This document shows, piece after piece, positions 53,569-63,751 of a stretch of 64,000 nucleotides of DNA. Numbering within the stretch: position 1 is the stretch's first letter; each line of letters starts with the position of its first letter. The stretch comes from Blattamonas nauphoetae (taxonomy: Eukaryota; Preaxostyla; Oxymonadida). A program made the position numbers and the translations under genes. The stretch covers positions 1 to 64,000 of the forward strand of contig JARBJD010000111.1 of NCBI GenBank assembly GCA_033064195.1, in the 5' to 3' direction. Below the pieces are notes generated by a model. That model ran no database searches. It worked only from the letters and a program-made list of their open reading frames with translations, and was not told the DNA's origin.

Positions 53569-53735
53569 TATACCAAAAAATGTCAATTTTTGGTGAGTCT
53601 TTTTTCGATATATTCACGATAAAAATGCTTTTTATTTGGTGTAAAATGGATATCTGGTTGTGGAGAATTGAGCTGAAAAAGTTTGAAAAAACGTATGTAT
53701 TCATGCTGTATGCAATATATGAGAAGGGGAACAAA
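53569..53735. mobile_element. piece of a type-A inverted-repeat element
   Basis: Matches the middle-right of A3 (GAGTCTTTTTTCGATATATT and on through CTGGTTGTGGAGA) but stops at about 53735. It is likely the other side of A0, separated by the A1 and Merlin insertions, or a truncated copy. Confidence 0.5.
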
Positions 53736-54009
53736 GTTGAAGTCTATCAGAATCTGGACAAGGTGAGAAAAAATAGAGGCACACGCGATCAAAGGAATCG
53801 TCCTTCGATAATAGCAGTGAGTCGATGAGAGAGAATCCATGGCAATGCAGTTCCACAACAGCTTTTCTGGTGATGAGCGGTGATTCCATGCGAGGGGTGG
53901 CGGAGAGATCAGAGCTGGTTGCATCGGTAGGTGGGGATTTGGTGAAGAGTGACTGTATTTCAGAAACATGCTCGGCCAGAAGGCACCTTGAGCGTTTGGA
54001 GGAAGTTGA
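53736..54009 (-). mobile_element. hAT remnant
   Basis: Minus-strand frame 53583-53969 gives LIACASIFSHLVQILIDFNF in a segment not made of the repeat family. By position it belongs to the hAT element between its C-terminal fragment and the larger piece at 54228. Assignment is weak. Confidence 0.35.
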
Positions 54010-54227
54010 GTGTATCTATATCAACACAGTTTTGGTTATGGAGATACGAGCTGAAAAAGTTTGAAAAAACGTATGGATTCCTGCTGGATACAGTAAATTG
54101 AGGATTTCTCCAATTCCCCACGGAATTCAATTCTCACATTGAATTTTTTCCTAAGTTTGACCAAAATAGTTTATTTCAACTCCAATTTCCGGGTTGGTGA
54201 CACGGACCGGGTTAATGACACATCTAT
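54010..54227. mobile_element. right part of a type-A inverted-repeat element (A2)
   Basis: Right half only; ends TTAATGACACATCTAT at 54227. The inner part (GGAGATACGAGCTGAAAAAG) matches A3. Confidence 0.6.
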
Positions 54228-55090
54228 TAGAGAAGAATGTAGTGACAGCCATAAACGATATCAGCTGTGAGGAGGTGGTTGGAGAAGTAGCAACGATTAG
54301 AGGAGAAAGATTGAAGATATGATCGAGAATTGGATTGAAGGAGAAATACTCACGCAGATAGATGAGCCATTTGGTCCTAAAAAGTTCAATGTCCTGCTCT
54401 AGTTCCGCCAGTTCATCAATTCCAAGCTTCTGGCGATTGCCACAGAACGTAACAATGAAATGTTGAGCTGATTCCAGGAGAAATGGAGGTGTGAGGAAGT
54501 TCTCGATTTTTAAAGTAGATTCAAGGTAATGTTGACGAAAACTGGCAAAATCAAGATCTTTGAACTGAAAGGCGATGAGCTGTGATTTGAGTGGGTCCAA
54601 ATAGACCATTGATGTGGCCTTTCACAGCCGCTTCACCATCCGTGGTGAGACAATAAATCCTGTCAAGGGTCAGATCAAAGTCAGGACAGGCAGATTCAAG
54701 AAGTGACAAGTAGTTGACTCCCGTTCCACGTTTAGTCGGTTCTTTGACGCGTAGCATTTCGAATGTTGGTCTGTTTTCATCAGTCATCGTCTTGGTTAGA
54801 ACAGAAATCATCTTCTCTCTGGATGAATCTTCCGCCCCGTCCATCATCAGTGTGCAAGGTTTGCCCTAATTTATGTTCCGTCTCGCCTCAAATACAATAT
54901 CCTGTCTGATTTGTTCAGCAATTTCCCAAAATATGTCCCAAGACGTGAAATTATGAACAAAATCCTCAGGAATCCCAGCCGATCGATCTGCAGAGATACA
55001 GATCGATCGGAAATCTATAATTGGAATTCCTTGTGAAAGGATAAGTTCACAGACGGTAATTCGATTATTGACCATTGTCTATTTTTGTTG
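54228..55090 (-). mobile_element. hAT-type transposase pieces
   Basis: Minus-strand frames: 54866-55075, 54551-54847 and 54151-54609. Motifs include LMMDGAEDSSREKMISVLTK and TTDGEAAVKGHINGLFG, resembling the hAT-type catalytic core region (Asp-containing 'DGA', then 'TDG...GH/G'). Frame joins are not intron-like, so the gene is broken. It is continuous in order with the C-terminal fragment at 50366-50740. Confidence 0.55.
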
Positions 55091-55275
55091 TTTTGTCAGA
55101 TTTATTTCTTGTCCCTATCTCTCATTTCCAGGCTGTCGGGCAATGCCATATGCAGAACAGTGAACACACAGAATGCCGTCATCCACGACAGTCAGATGGT
55201 GGTCAACAAGGGCTGGATTGAGGAGATTGAACCTAAACAGAAATTGCTGGTGTGGACGGAGGGGTTTTGGAAACG

Positions 55276-55836
55276 AAGGAGCAACCCGGATCCTGGAGTT
55301 GAAACAAACCATTTTGGTCAAACTTAGAAAAAACCAAAATTTGAGAATTCAATTCCGCGGGGAATCGGAGAAATCCTCAAAAAATCTTGTTTATGGCCCT
55401 TTTTTTGTGTGTCCAAATTATATCTCAACAACCTGTTAACCGTTTTTCATGAAACTTTCTTTTAAATCGTTTTTTTGCGAAAAGTATTGTTTTAAAAAAA
55501 AGGAAACAATGGGTATTTGGGAAGTTGTGAAAAAACGCTATTTTTCTAGACCACAAGTTCGTTGGACCAAACAATTATTTGAGTCTTTTTTCGATATATT
55601 CACGATAAAAATGCTTTTTATTTGGTGTAAAATGGATATCTGGTTGTGGAGATACGAGCTGAAAAAGTTTGAAAAAAACGTATGTATTCAGGTTGTTTGC
55701 AGTATTTTGAGGTTTTCTCCGATTCCCCAGGGAATTCAATTCTCACATTGAATTGTTTCCTTAGTTTGACAAAAATGGTTTATTTCAACCCCATGTTCCG
55801 GGTTGGTGACACGGACCGGGTTAATGACACATCTAT
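55276..55836. mobile_element. type-A inverted-repeat element (A3), left end trimmed
   Basis: Right end GGTTAATGACACATCTAT at 55836. The left end begins only at CAACCCGGATCCTGGAGTTG, missing about 35 outer bases. Best copy for reading the interior of the family. Confidence 0.65.
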
Positions 55837-56212
55837 AATATCTTTCCAATCTAGAAAGTTGAATTCTGTGGTCAATCGCGTCATTGACGTCGAATGGAGG
55901 AGGATGGTCTGGTCCGATGTGACCATTAGGATTGATTGACCAATCAGGTGGTTGATCTGGGAGGAGAGCAATCTTGATATTCCGGGCGATTAAATTTCGG
56001 CGATTAGCCGCCGTTCCAGGGTATTGTGTCGGAAGGCAGGATCCATCTGCAGCACCGCTGGAGCTGGAACGAACAACTACGCAAGCATTCACTATTTTCC
56101 CACCGAATCCAATCAAATGCTCCTTGCTGAAAGCCACTTTATCCAATCTCTCTACCGCTTGCTTGATCAATGGTAAAAAAGATAGTCTGGAGTGATGAAA
56201 AATGATCCACAA
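55837..56212 (-). mobile_element. probable 5' part of the broken hAT element
   Basis: Minus frame from 56212 has HSRLSFLPLIKQAVERLDKV and SSSGAADGSCLPTQYPGTAA before it is cut by A3. Domain not certain; placed by position. Confidence 0.35.
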
Positions 56213-56221
56213 TCAGCAAAA

Positions 56222-56944
56222 AGATCAATCATGGACCCCACCGACCATGTAGTCGCTGTTGTTTCATTGTGTCTCAACATCATCGATCACATGACCTCAA
56301 TCGACACGAAACGAGCAACAAAGAAAGCAGGCCCCATCGTCGTCAAATCTTATAGGAATGGCAATGCTCAAAGAGCTCTTCATCGTCTTTTGGACAGATC
56401 ACGCTCAGAAGCGATATAGATGAGCGTGATGAGAATCCTCGCGAATATCAGTCACGGGCGAACAAAAAAAGTCATCGATAACTGTCTCTCGTCCATCGAG
56501 CCGTTCTTGAATCATTCATCGGAGGAATACTTTAATTTAGGACTCGTATTGATGAATTCCTATTACAGAACTCGAAAACATATGAATCCACTCACTCTCT
56601 CCGATGAAACACTCCTTTCCCTCTCAAGACATTTCAACCAAGCATTCCCCAACCTCCTCCTTCTCATCTCAGCTCTCATTAATCACACAACTCACTCATC
56701 GACCATTTCAGAAACCGTGACAACAAACATCCGCTTGTCAGCTGTTTCTTGTCTCAATCAACTCCGAAATTGTGAATTCTCCACTTCAATCATTGTATTT
56801 ACGTCAGAGAACAGCTGGGGCAAGGATACTGGACCCACAGATTCAGGCTGGATGATCACTTCTGGATTGATGATTTGGATCTTTGAATTCATCACTCGCT
56901 ATGGAAAAAATGTTATTTCCCATTCACAAAAACATGCTGAATAG
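56222..56944 (+). CDS. helical-repeat protein (ARM/HEAT style)
   Basis: Two frames: 56192-56419 ends with TAG, and 56420-56944 starts at the next base with ATG; both are in one frame, so an in-frame TAG at 56417-56419 interrupts a longer protein. Helices such as AVVSLCLNIIDHMTSID, SVMRILANISHGRTKKVIDN and SEEYFNLGLVLMNSYYRTR fit armadillo/HEAT repeats. The fragment at 17079-17342 has a similar style. It ends shortly before a 700-bp inverted-repeat element. Function unknown. Confidence 0.5.
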
Positions 56945-57064
56945 ACACGGATGAATGTAGATCGAACATGAAAAGGTTCGGGACTGATCTGATTAAAGTA
57001 TCAACAACCCGAACTGTTCAATGACCTGGGACGTGGTGGTTGGATGATTGATATCATTCATTTG

Positions 57065-57763
57065 GGGGACGATTGGTCGTCGAGTGATGGGAGGGTCTGA
57101 GTGATACTATCTTCCACATTTCATCTTCATAGAACGGTACAATACTTCATTTTGTGAACTGTGCTTTTAATCAAGAGAAATAGATGATCAAGACAATGTC
57201 CAAAACTTTCTTCAATTTATTCTGGAAATGGAAGAAAACCATGTCAACGAAACGTACATCGGCATAAAATGTAACATTGAACGTCTAATTTGTTTTGTCG
57301 ATGTTTTTGGAGACGTATCTTGTTCAGTTCTCATCAAATAGCCCTATCGAACAAAGGTTTTAAAACGTGGTGATGTATGTCTTCATCCTTTCAGATAATT
57401 TCCGCCAGACATGAATGATTGACGTATCCAGTCACTCATCTAGCAGTCGACAATCAAGCGATTCAAAGCAGATGGATGAACAGATCTCTAAACTCATCGA
57501 ACACACCTACATAAAAGAAGAATCGAAGGAAACTCAGTCTTCTAAGATTGAAAATCAATACCTTACGCTATTATTACAAGGAATGGAACAATTATGCAAG
57601 CAAGTCGGACGAATTGACAAAACGATGAATGACGACAATGGGCCGATTTCTCTTGATTAAAAGCACAGTTCACAAAATGAAGTGTTGTACCGTTCTATGA
57701 AGAGTGAAATGTGGAAGATAGTATCACTAAGACCATCCCATCACGTGACGACCAATCGTCCCC
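57065..57763. mobile_element. 700-bp inverted-repeat element
   Basis: Arms of about 120 bp (57065-57185 and 57645-57763) are nearly perfect inverted copies, starting GGGGACGATTGGTCGTC. Flanks share CATTTG (57059-57064 and 57764-57769 when one of five Gs/Cs is assigned to the flank). The interior holds an 81-codon frame (57415-57660, EQISKLIEHTYIKEESKETQ) that runs into the right arm; it is hydrophilic and of unknown meaning. Confidence 0.65.
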
Positions 57764-57769
57764 CATTTG

Positions 57770-58161
57770 AATTCTAGCAAAAAATTGATTCCATACCAAA
57801 ACGCCTGTGTCATGAGAAAACTTCATAACACCCCGTTTTCACTCAAAAAGGTCATCATCACAACCGAATCAGATCTGTCATTCGTTGGCGAGAACGCGTC
57901 TTTCCATTCAATATTCCACACCCTCCAAGTGTTTTTTCTATCGTTTTCTCCAAAGATGGATGGGCATCACGCCCAAGTCACGATCGTTACACTACAAGGG
58001 GATGTGTTCAAGAATGCAACTTTGAATGTTGTGTTTTGGTTGGATCTCGTCTCAGGGATATCGGAACTGACAAGATGACTTGTCGCCTCCAGAATTGGGC
58101 CTTTCAAGCTGGTTTTGGACTCAAATACTTCGGTTTCCACTTCCTTAGGAGTGAGTTCATG
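57770..58161. other. no gene recognised
   Basis: A 103-residue plus frame (57767-58078) begins inside the flank of the 700-bp element and shows some beta-strand-like character (HHAQVTIVTLQGDVFKNATL). No homology is recognised and the minus strand is also partly open, so I leave it unassigned. Confidence 0.25.
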
Positions 58162-58950
58162 TCATAAGCGCTCCTCCTCTCTTTCCACCTCTTCATTCTC
58201 AAAAATCTTCCTCACCCTGTTGTCTCTGCCACTCTTCTGAGAATAGGAAAGAAGAAATGAAAATGATGAGAAATCAATAATAACAGGTGCTCCGGTGAGC
58301 GAGGTGCCATCACGTAAAAATCCCAAATAATCCTTCATTCTTGTAATTGTTACTCGAAAGTAACTGTGATCATCTGGAAAGACCTCATGTCTAAAATGGA
58401 GATTTCTGAAAGATATGAAAAAACACAAACTTGTGAAAAGAATGGACCTTGTTTCTATCGAATGAATTCAGAGAGTCAGTGTGACTATCAAAGAAAGTGA
58501 AAAGGTCATCCGAGGAGCGGATGGGTGTTATGTGGTGAGTGGAAACAAATTTGGCAGCACTCCGAACTCGGAGTCGCAACAATTTTTGCTGTGTTGCTCG
58601 GCGAAGAAAGAGTAACACACCCTCTTCTCTGAAAAAAGAGGGTTTAATGAAGACAAAAAGAAACCAAGGACGAACTGGTTCCGAAAATGTGGACCAGTGT
58701 CCAAAAATACAGTGACATGTGATTTGGAATGATATGAATGAAGTGCAAATAAAACGGAATGACATTCTTGAACGAAACGGTGGTCGTGCGAAAGTACTGG
58801 TGAAATAAAGTTGGGATGTGTTTTTGCAATAACAGAATTTTGTGAGGTGAAACATGCAATGAACAAATGAGAAACTAAAACTTGTGAATAAAAATCATGA
58901 CCAATTTGGGTGTTTGAGAGTGGCAAGTGCCAATTTTCTGTAAACTTCAT
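58162..58950 (-). CDS. spliced gene of unknown function
   Basis: Exon 1 starts at 58950 (MKFTENWHLPLSNTQIGHDF). The main frame (58855-58391) runs through KFVSTHHITPIRSSDDLFTF and LNSFDRNKVHSFHK; an intron of about 25-30 nt (GTTTGTG to CTTTCAG) leads to NLHFRHEVFPDDHSYFRVTI, TRMKDYLGFLRD and GAPVIIDFSSFSFLL. The last exon recalls the end of the sliding-clamp domain of RAD9 (an ordered strand, a helix, then G-x-P-V-I-x-x-x). This is a weak resemblance and could be chance. The exon 1 join is not settled. Confidence 0.4.
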
Positions 58951-59444
58951 GACGATGAGTAAGGTGTCATCGTCAATGGATGACTCGTAATAGTTTCTTT
59001 GTTTTTCTGCAATTTTTTGTGTTTTTCAATTGTTTCTAATTCGTTTTCTTCGTTTGGTGTGTGGTTTTTATTTTGTGATTTTCATGTTTCTTGTTTTTTT
59101 GCAGATATTTCCCTCGCTCACAAATCGAGCAAAGGTCTATTCTTTTTTGGTTTTTGTAGCATTTTTTTTGTTTTGTTGCAAAATACTGAATAGGACATGT
59201 TTGTTTTCCCCTGTTCAACGAGTATGCGGTGTAAATCCATCTTCGTTGATTCTAGAAGCCGGATTTCAGATTTTTTGTTTTGAGTTGGGACACTATTGGT
59301 TGAAGGTGTATTAGGAATGGAAGTGAATGATGCTTGAGGAGTGAAAAATAAGAGAAAAGAGAGTTGGACTGGTTTTTTTTCCTTTCGTGACTGTCTGGCT
59401 TGATTTTCACAGCTTGGCGATGTGTTTTCGTGAATTACTTTCAT
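58951..59444. other. T-rich intergenic stretch
   Basis: T-runs on the plus strand produce Phe-rich frames with no motif. A minus frame at 59118-59444 (108 codons) is low-complexity. No gene is supported. Confidence 0.35.
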
Positions 59445-60053
59445 TCATTCAGTATCTTCTTGTATGTTGATTTTCAATGAAAATGAGTGAAAATTATAAA
59501 CGGTAACCTGTTTTGACGCTGGTCGACGTCGAGTGGGATTTCGAGGTCTCCCACCGATGCTGTCGAATCGGGAGCGGGCATAATTGTATGCCCCCTCCTC
59601 GACGTCGAACCCGGCTGCTTGTGTCTCGCCAAGCGACATTTCTCGGGAGACACACTGCATTACCTTTACCTTATCATCTTTGTTACTCTTTTCAAGATAC
59701 AAATGAGCTAAAGATGATAACGGTGAAGTGTATTTGTCAAAATAGAGAAAGAATAAAAGATGAGAGGGGTTGCCGGATAGTCGCTATGCAGTTTGAAGAG
59801 AAGGTCATAAATCGACTTCCCATGTGTACTGGTCGTTGAATCTGATTTCGAGAGGTATTCTTGCATAATGACGGAAATTCTTGATAGGATCGGTTTCTTT
59901 AAGTCTTCTAGAGAAAATGTGTTGGGATGCTCCTGAAGCATGAAACTCAAACACATCGACCCAAATGTTCGGTTCTCCAAAAATCGTTTTCGCGAAAAAA
60001 CAATGAGTTAGCAAAATTCGGTCCATTTTTTGAGCATCTTTTCTCGAGATCAA
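59445..60053 (-). CDS. possible exons of an unassigned gene
   Basis: Minus frames 59708-59980 (QEHPNTFSLEDLKKPILSRI, SVIMQEYLSKSDSTT) and 59445-59702 (QCVSREMSLGETQAAGFDVE, then EGAYNYARSRFDSIGGRP) look like protein and may be joined by introns. They overlap the structured GC-rich segment at 59521-59611. Family unknown. Confidence 0.3.
59521..59611. ncRNA. candidate structured RNA (or structured exon)
   Basis: A GC-rich island in AT-rich surroundings. Closing stem GGTCGACGTCGAG (59521-59533) pairs with CTCGACGTCGAACC (59598-59611). Inside are a perfect hairpin GGGCATA-ATTG-TATGCCC (59576-59593) and CTCCC...GGGAG. On the minus strand GGTGGGAGACC resembles the 3' part of 5S rRNA, but the rest does not fit and the length (~90) is short. 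It is also inside an open minus-strand frame, so it may simply be coding. Confidence 0.25.
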
Positions 60054-60165
60054 TACGACTTTAATTCCTTTTTTCTTTCAAAATGGATGGCTGATTTTAC
60101 TGAAATTCCGGGAAAAGGGACAGAAAACCATGAGCATTCCGGGATTGAACAGTGTTTGGAGGTTT
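60005..60165. mobile_element. old, diverged piece of the type-A/D repeat family
   Basis: AAAATTCGGTCCATTTTTTGAGCATC and TTTCTCGAGATC, then CAAAATGGATGGCTG, parallel the interior of the type-D element at about 51062-51140 (AAAATTCGG...TTTTTTGAGCAAC...ATCGAGATC...GGGTGGCTG). Roughly two thirds of bases agree by eye. No ends are left. Confidence 0.4.
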
Positions 60166-60747
60166 TCAACTAACACATCCATTTCAGCGCGCGGGACTTC
60201 GTTTTGCTTGAACTCACTTGAATGAGATCTATCACCCAACACCGTCAATCTTACTATTTCTAAGGGGAGAGTCTCAAGTGTCTCTAAATCTTGATTGTGT
60301 CTGTCAATAAACTGATGTGGAATGAAATGTCAACGGTAAGACCACCCACATTTCACATATGTTATGGCAGCCTTTGAGGGGTCCACGGACCATCTGTCTC
60401 AGCAGCAGCCAGAATCAGGTGGACTATTGTCATTTATTGGTTTTTCTTCAAATTCTGGCAAGAGAAAAGATTTCTGGGAGGATGAACGGTCAGATCACTT
60501 TTTTAGCCAATAAAGTCCACTCGTGAACATTTCTTAATCAAAACGGAGACAAATTGAAAGAGAAACAAAACACAGGGTGAATTTCAGATCCTGTTGCCCT
60601 TTCTTTATTTCAAGGTCTGATCCCTCAGCCTTGCTGTTAGATCTCTCCACTCTAATGAATTTGGGTGAGTGGAAGACGATGAAACAGACAAAATAATTGG
60701 GTAGAAGTGAGGAAAAACAAGAAAAAAGTGTGTGGCACCATCGCTCA
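60166..60747. other. intergenic
   Basis: No gene is seen. It includes the downstream side of the coiled-coil gene; a 99-residue minus frame (60534-60833) overlaps that gene's end and is not supported. Confidence 0.35.
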
Positions 60748-63683
60748 TCAGTCTTCCTCCTCTCCTTCTTCGTATTCCTCACCTTCCTCAAACCCTTCAT
60801 CGCCTTCCTCCAGTATTTCATCGCCTTCCTCAATTATTTCACCTTCGGAGCCCTCATGCTCCTCCTCTATCGCTCCTGTCTTCTCAAACTCGTCGCCATA
60901 TTCCTCCTCCTCGTGAATGACGTCTTCCCCTCCCTCGTGCTCGCTTTCGTCGTACCCAAACCCTTCAGCCTCTTCCTCAGCTTCCTCGGCCTCTTCTTCC
61001 TCCTGCTTCTTCATCTGCTCGGCAGTCTCCTTCACCATCTCCTCGAGCTGCTCGTCTTCCTCTTGTTTCTGTTCTGCTTCTTCCTCAACCTGCTTCAAGT
61101 CCTCTTCCGTCACTTTCACCTCATCCTCCTCTTCAAGAACCTCGCTGCCCTTCATTTTCTTCGCAAACGTGTTCGCTGTGGGGTCCACCTCCGATCGATC
61201 CCACTCGTCAGCGAAGAAGATGATGTCTGGCTTTCCGTCGTAAGGAAGATTGCTTGGAGCTTGTTCCTCTTTTCCAGACTCTTCCTCCGCTTCTGATTGT
61301 TCTTCAGAGTCGTTCTTCTCTTCCTTTCCAGCATCGTCATCTGTTCCTGCCTGTTCCTTGGCTTCGGTCTCTCTCTCAGTTCCTGTCTTCTCATCATCTC
61401 CTCCTTCTTGCCGGTCACTCTTGGCCTGTTTCTCGTCTGATTCCTTTCCTGAAGTGGTTGAGGGCTCGTCTTCCCCGTCTTTCGTCAGCTTCCTGTCCCT
61501 GATGCTCTCATCGAAGTCGGTCTCCTCCTCGTTTTCCTCCTTCTTTTCTGCTTTCCTTGTCGGGTTCGTCGATTTGAGGGGCTGAGTTTTGGCTGGTTCG
61601 CTCTTCTTTTTCGTTTTTGGCGTTGCCTTGGTTTTTGAGGTGGTGCTCATCGACGTCTTCGAGCGTGTCCGCGTCTGTGTGTTCCCCCCCTGCGATCGAT
61701 TCTGTGATCCGTTCAAAGAACCCGTCCCTGTTGACATGCCGCTCTTCGAGATGGTCTGATCAGCAAGTTTCTTGTCGATCTTTCCCGTGACCTGCATGTT
61801 CCACACAAGCAATTCCATGTTGTCCTTCTCAATCTTCGCCTCGCGCTCAAACTGCTTCCTCTCTTCCAAGAGCTGCCTCCGCTGGTCTTCAATGCGCTGA
61901 GCACGAGCCCGATCTTCTTGGTGCTTCTTCATCAGCTGCTCGCGTTGGTACTGCTGCAGACGGGCGTTCCTTTCGATGGCCTCCAGCTTGTCCTGATGGG
62001 CGAGCTCCTTCTCCATCTTCTTCACCATCTCGTCATGCTCTCTCTGCTCCTTTTGTTCCTGCAGTTTCCGCTGAACTTCTGCCCTTTGCTCCGCTTTTTG
62101 TTTCTCCTCCTCTTTCTGCTTCTTCCTTTGTTCTTTGAGACGTTGCTGTCTTTCTTTTTCCTTCTGTTCTTCCTGCTCCTTCAGCTCTTTCTGACGTTGT
62201 ATCTGCCCTTCCTTGAATTTGATAAAGTTTTCTTCGACATGATTCTTTCTCTCGACAGCCTTTTGTCTTTTTTCTTCTTGCGTTTCTTCCATCCGTTGGA
62301 AGGCCTCTTGCATCTTTTCCTGCTTTTCATTTGCTTTGCGTTCACTTTCTAATCGTTCTTCCTCACGACGTCGAGCAAGATCTCGCCGCTTTTGTTCAGC
62401 GAGGTTGATTTGTTGTTGTGATTTCTTCATCCTCTCTCTCGCCAGTTGGTCGTCCTTCTTTTTCGCTCGTTTTACTCGTTCAGCTTGTTTTCGATGGAGT
62501 TCATCCAATTCTTCTTTTCGTTGCTAAGAGAGAGAGAAAATGAACGAGAAAATGGGAGTTCAACCTGTTCTTGTTCTGCCAATTTTTGGAGACGTTCTCT
62601 CTCCTTTTGGTCTCTTTCCTTCATAGTTCGTTGGAGTTCCTTATCTTTCTTTTCTTGTCCCTTCCGTACCCGTTCCTGTCCTTCTTCCTGCGGTGAGAAA
62701 ATGATTGTTTAACTCCCGGAAAAACACACAAATTTCTTTTGTTTTTCGGCAGCCCGTTCTTGTAGCATTCTTCGATGCTCCTCCTGTCGTTCTTCCTCTT
62801 CCTTTTTCCTTTGCAGATCCTGTTGTCGTTTTTCTTCAGCTTCCTTTTTTTGTCGTTTTATTTCACGTTGTTCTTCGAGTTTCATTTCTTTTTGCATTTT
62901 TTTCTTGATTTTTCGTATCATGAATGCAATGAGAAAAGGATACAGTTTCTTCTATTTGTCTTTTTCTCTCTTTCAATTCTTCCTTCCTTCTTTCTTCCAT
63001 CTTTCGTTTTTCTTCTTCCTTTCTTTCTTGTTCTTCCTTCTCCCGGGCTGCAATTTGTGTATTCTGTTGAAGAATACGGTCAAGTTCCGCCTGTCTCTGG
63101 GCACGAACTCGTTCCAATCGAGCCTCTAAAATCTCTGTCACGGAGAAAGAAATGGCAAACTCTCTGCTTCCACCGCACTGTCCATCTGACCGGTCTGATT
63201 TTGTGAATCATTTTTCTTATCCTCTTCCTCGCGAACGACCTCATCTCGGACTGTCTGACACAACTCAACCTTTCCTGAAAAGGTACAAGAAACGAAGCAT
63301 GATCAAAGCGAGGAAAAAGTGTGAAAAAAGTGATAATACCCTTCCGTTTTGATTCAAAATGTTTGTATATCATGTCTACCTGTTCATCCGTGTAACCTTT
63401 CTTCTTGAACGAATCTCGAGGGCGTTTGAGGAGTTCTGATGGATCTATACCCTCACGTCGACCTAAGCAAAGAAAAAAATCGTGATGAAGTTGCTGAAAG
63501 CGGATATTATGCGGGAATTTTAATGAAATTTGATGATGAGTGAGATTCTGTTGTGAAAAGGGTTTGCACACAGGCTTCTACTGAACGAGGACTAAAATTG
63601 AGAGATTTCGCATTTTCATCAAAATCTGCGAGGCTTGATACACGCACCGAGGTCTTACTCTTTCTCGACCTTGCGTCAGACAT
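60748..63683 (-). CDS. long coiled-coil protein, multi-exon
   Basis: Start at 63681-63683 (MSDARSRKSKTSVRVSSLAD). Introns of about 26-110 nt separate exons that join well: SPRSVEAC to RREGIDPSELLKRPRDSFKK, then KKGYTDEQVDMIYKHFESKR, ELCQTVRDEVVREEEDKKND, TEILEARLERVRAQRQAELD, KKMQKEMKLEEQREIKRQKK, EEGQERVRKGQEKKDKELQR and the large last exon from 62523 (QRKEELDELHRKQAERVKRA). The middle ~450 residues are one long charged helix, rich in E, K, Q and R. The end is Ser/Thr-rich (SMSTTSKTKATPKTKKKSEP) then very acidic, ending EEYEEGEEED. Such proteins are common in cytoskeletal and flagellar structures; function here is inference. Stop TGA at about 60748-60750. Confidence 0.8.
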
Positions 63684-63751
63684 CACTAATGGGCGTTGGA
63701 ACTGCCATATGAATAAAGCTCTGATCGACACTCCAGTGACTGAATATCTCT

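Noticed and set aside
52297-53576. An 8-bp target duplication for the Merlin element
   Set aside because: Flanks ATCTATGA/G and TTATACCA do not match; not claimed.
58162-58950. Firm assignment of this gene to the RAD9 clamp family
   Set aside because: Only the last exon shows a weak pattern; the N-terminal part does not match. Kept as unknown.
59521-59611. A true 5S rRNA gene
   Set aside because: Only the GGTGGGAGACC part resembles 5S; length and remaining helices do not fit.
60697-62712. Long plus-strand frames rich in Leu, Ser and Phe
   Set aside because: Antisense shadows of the Glu/Lys/Arg-rich coiled-coil gene on the minus strand.
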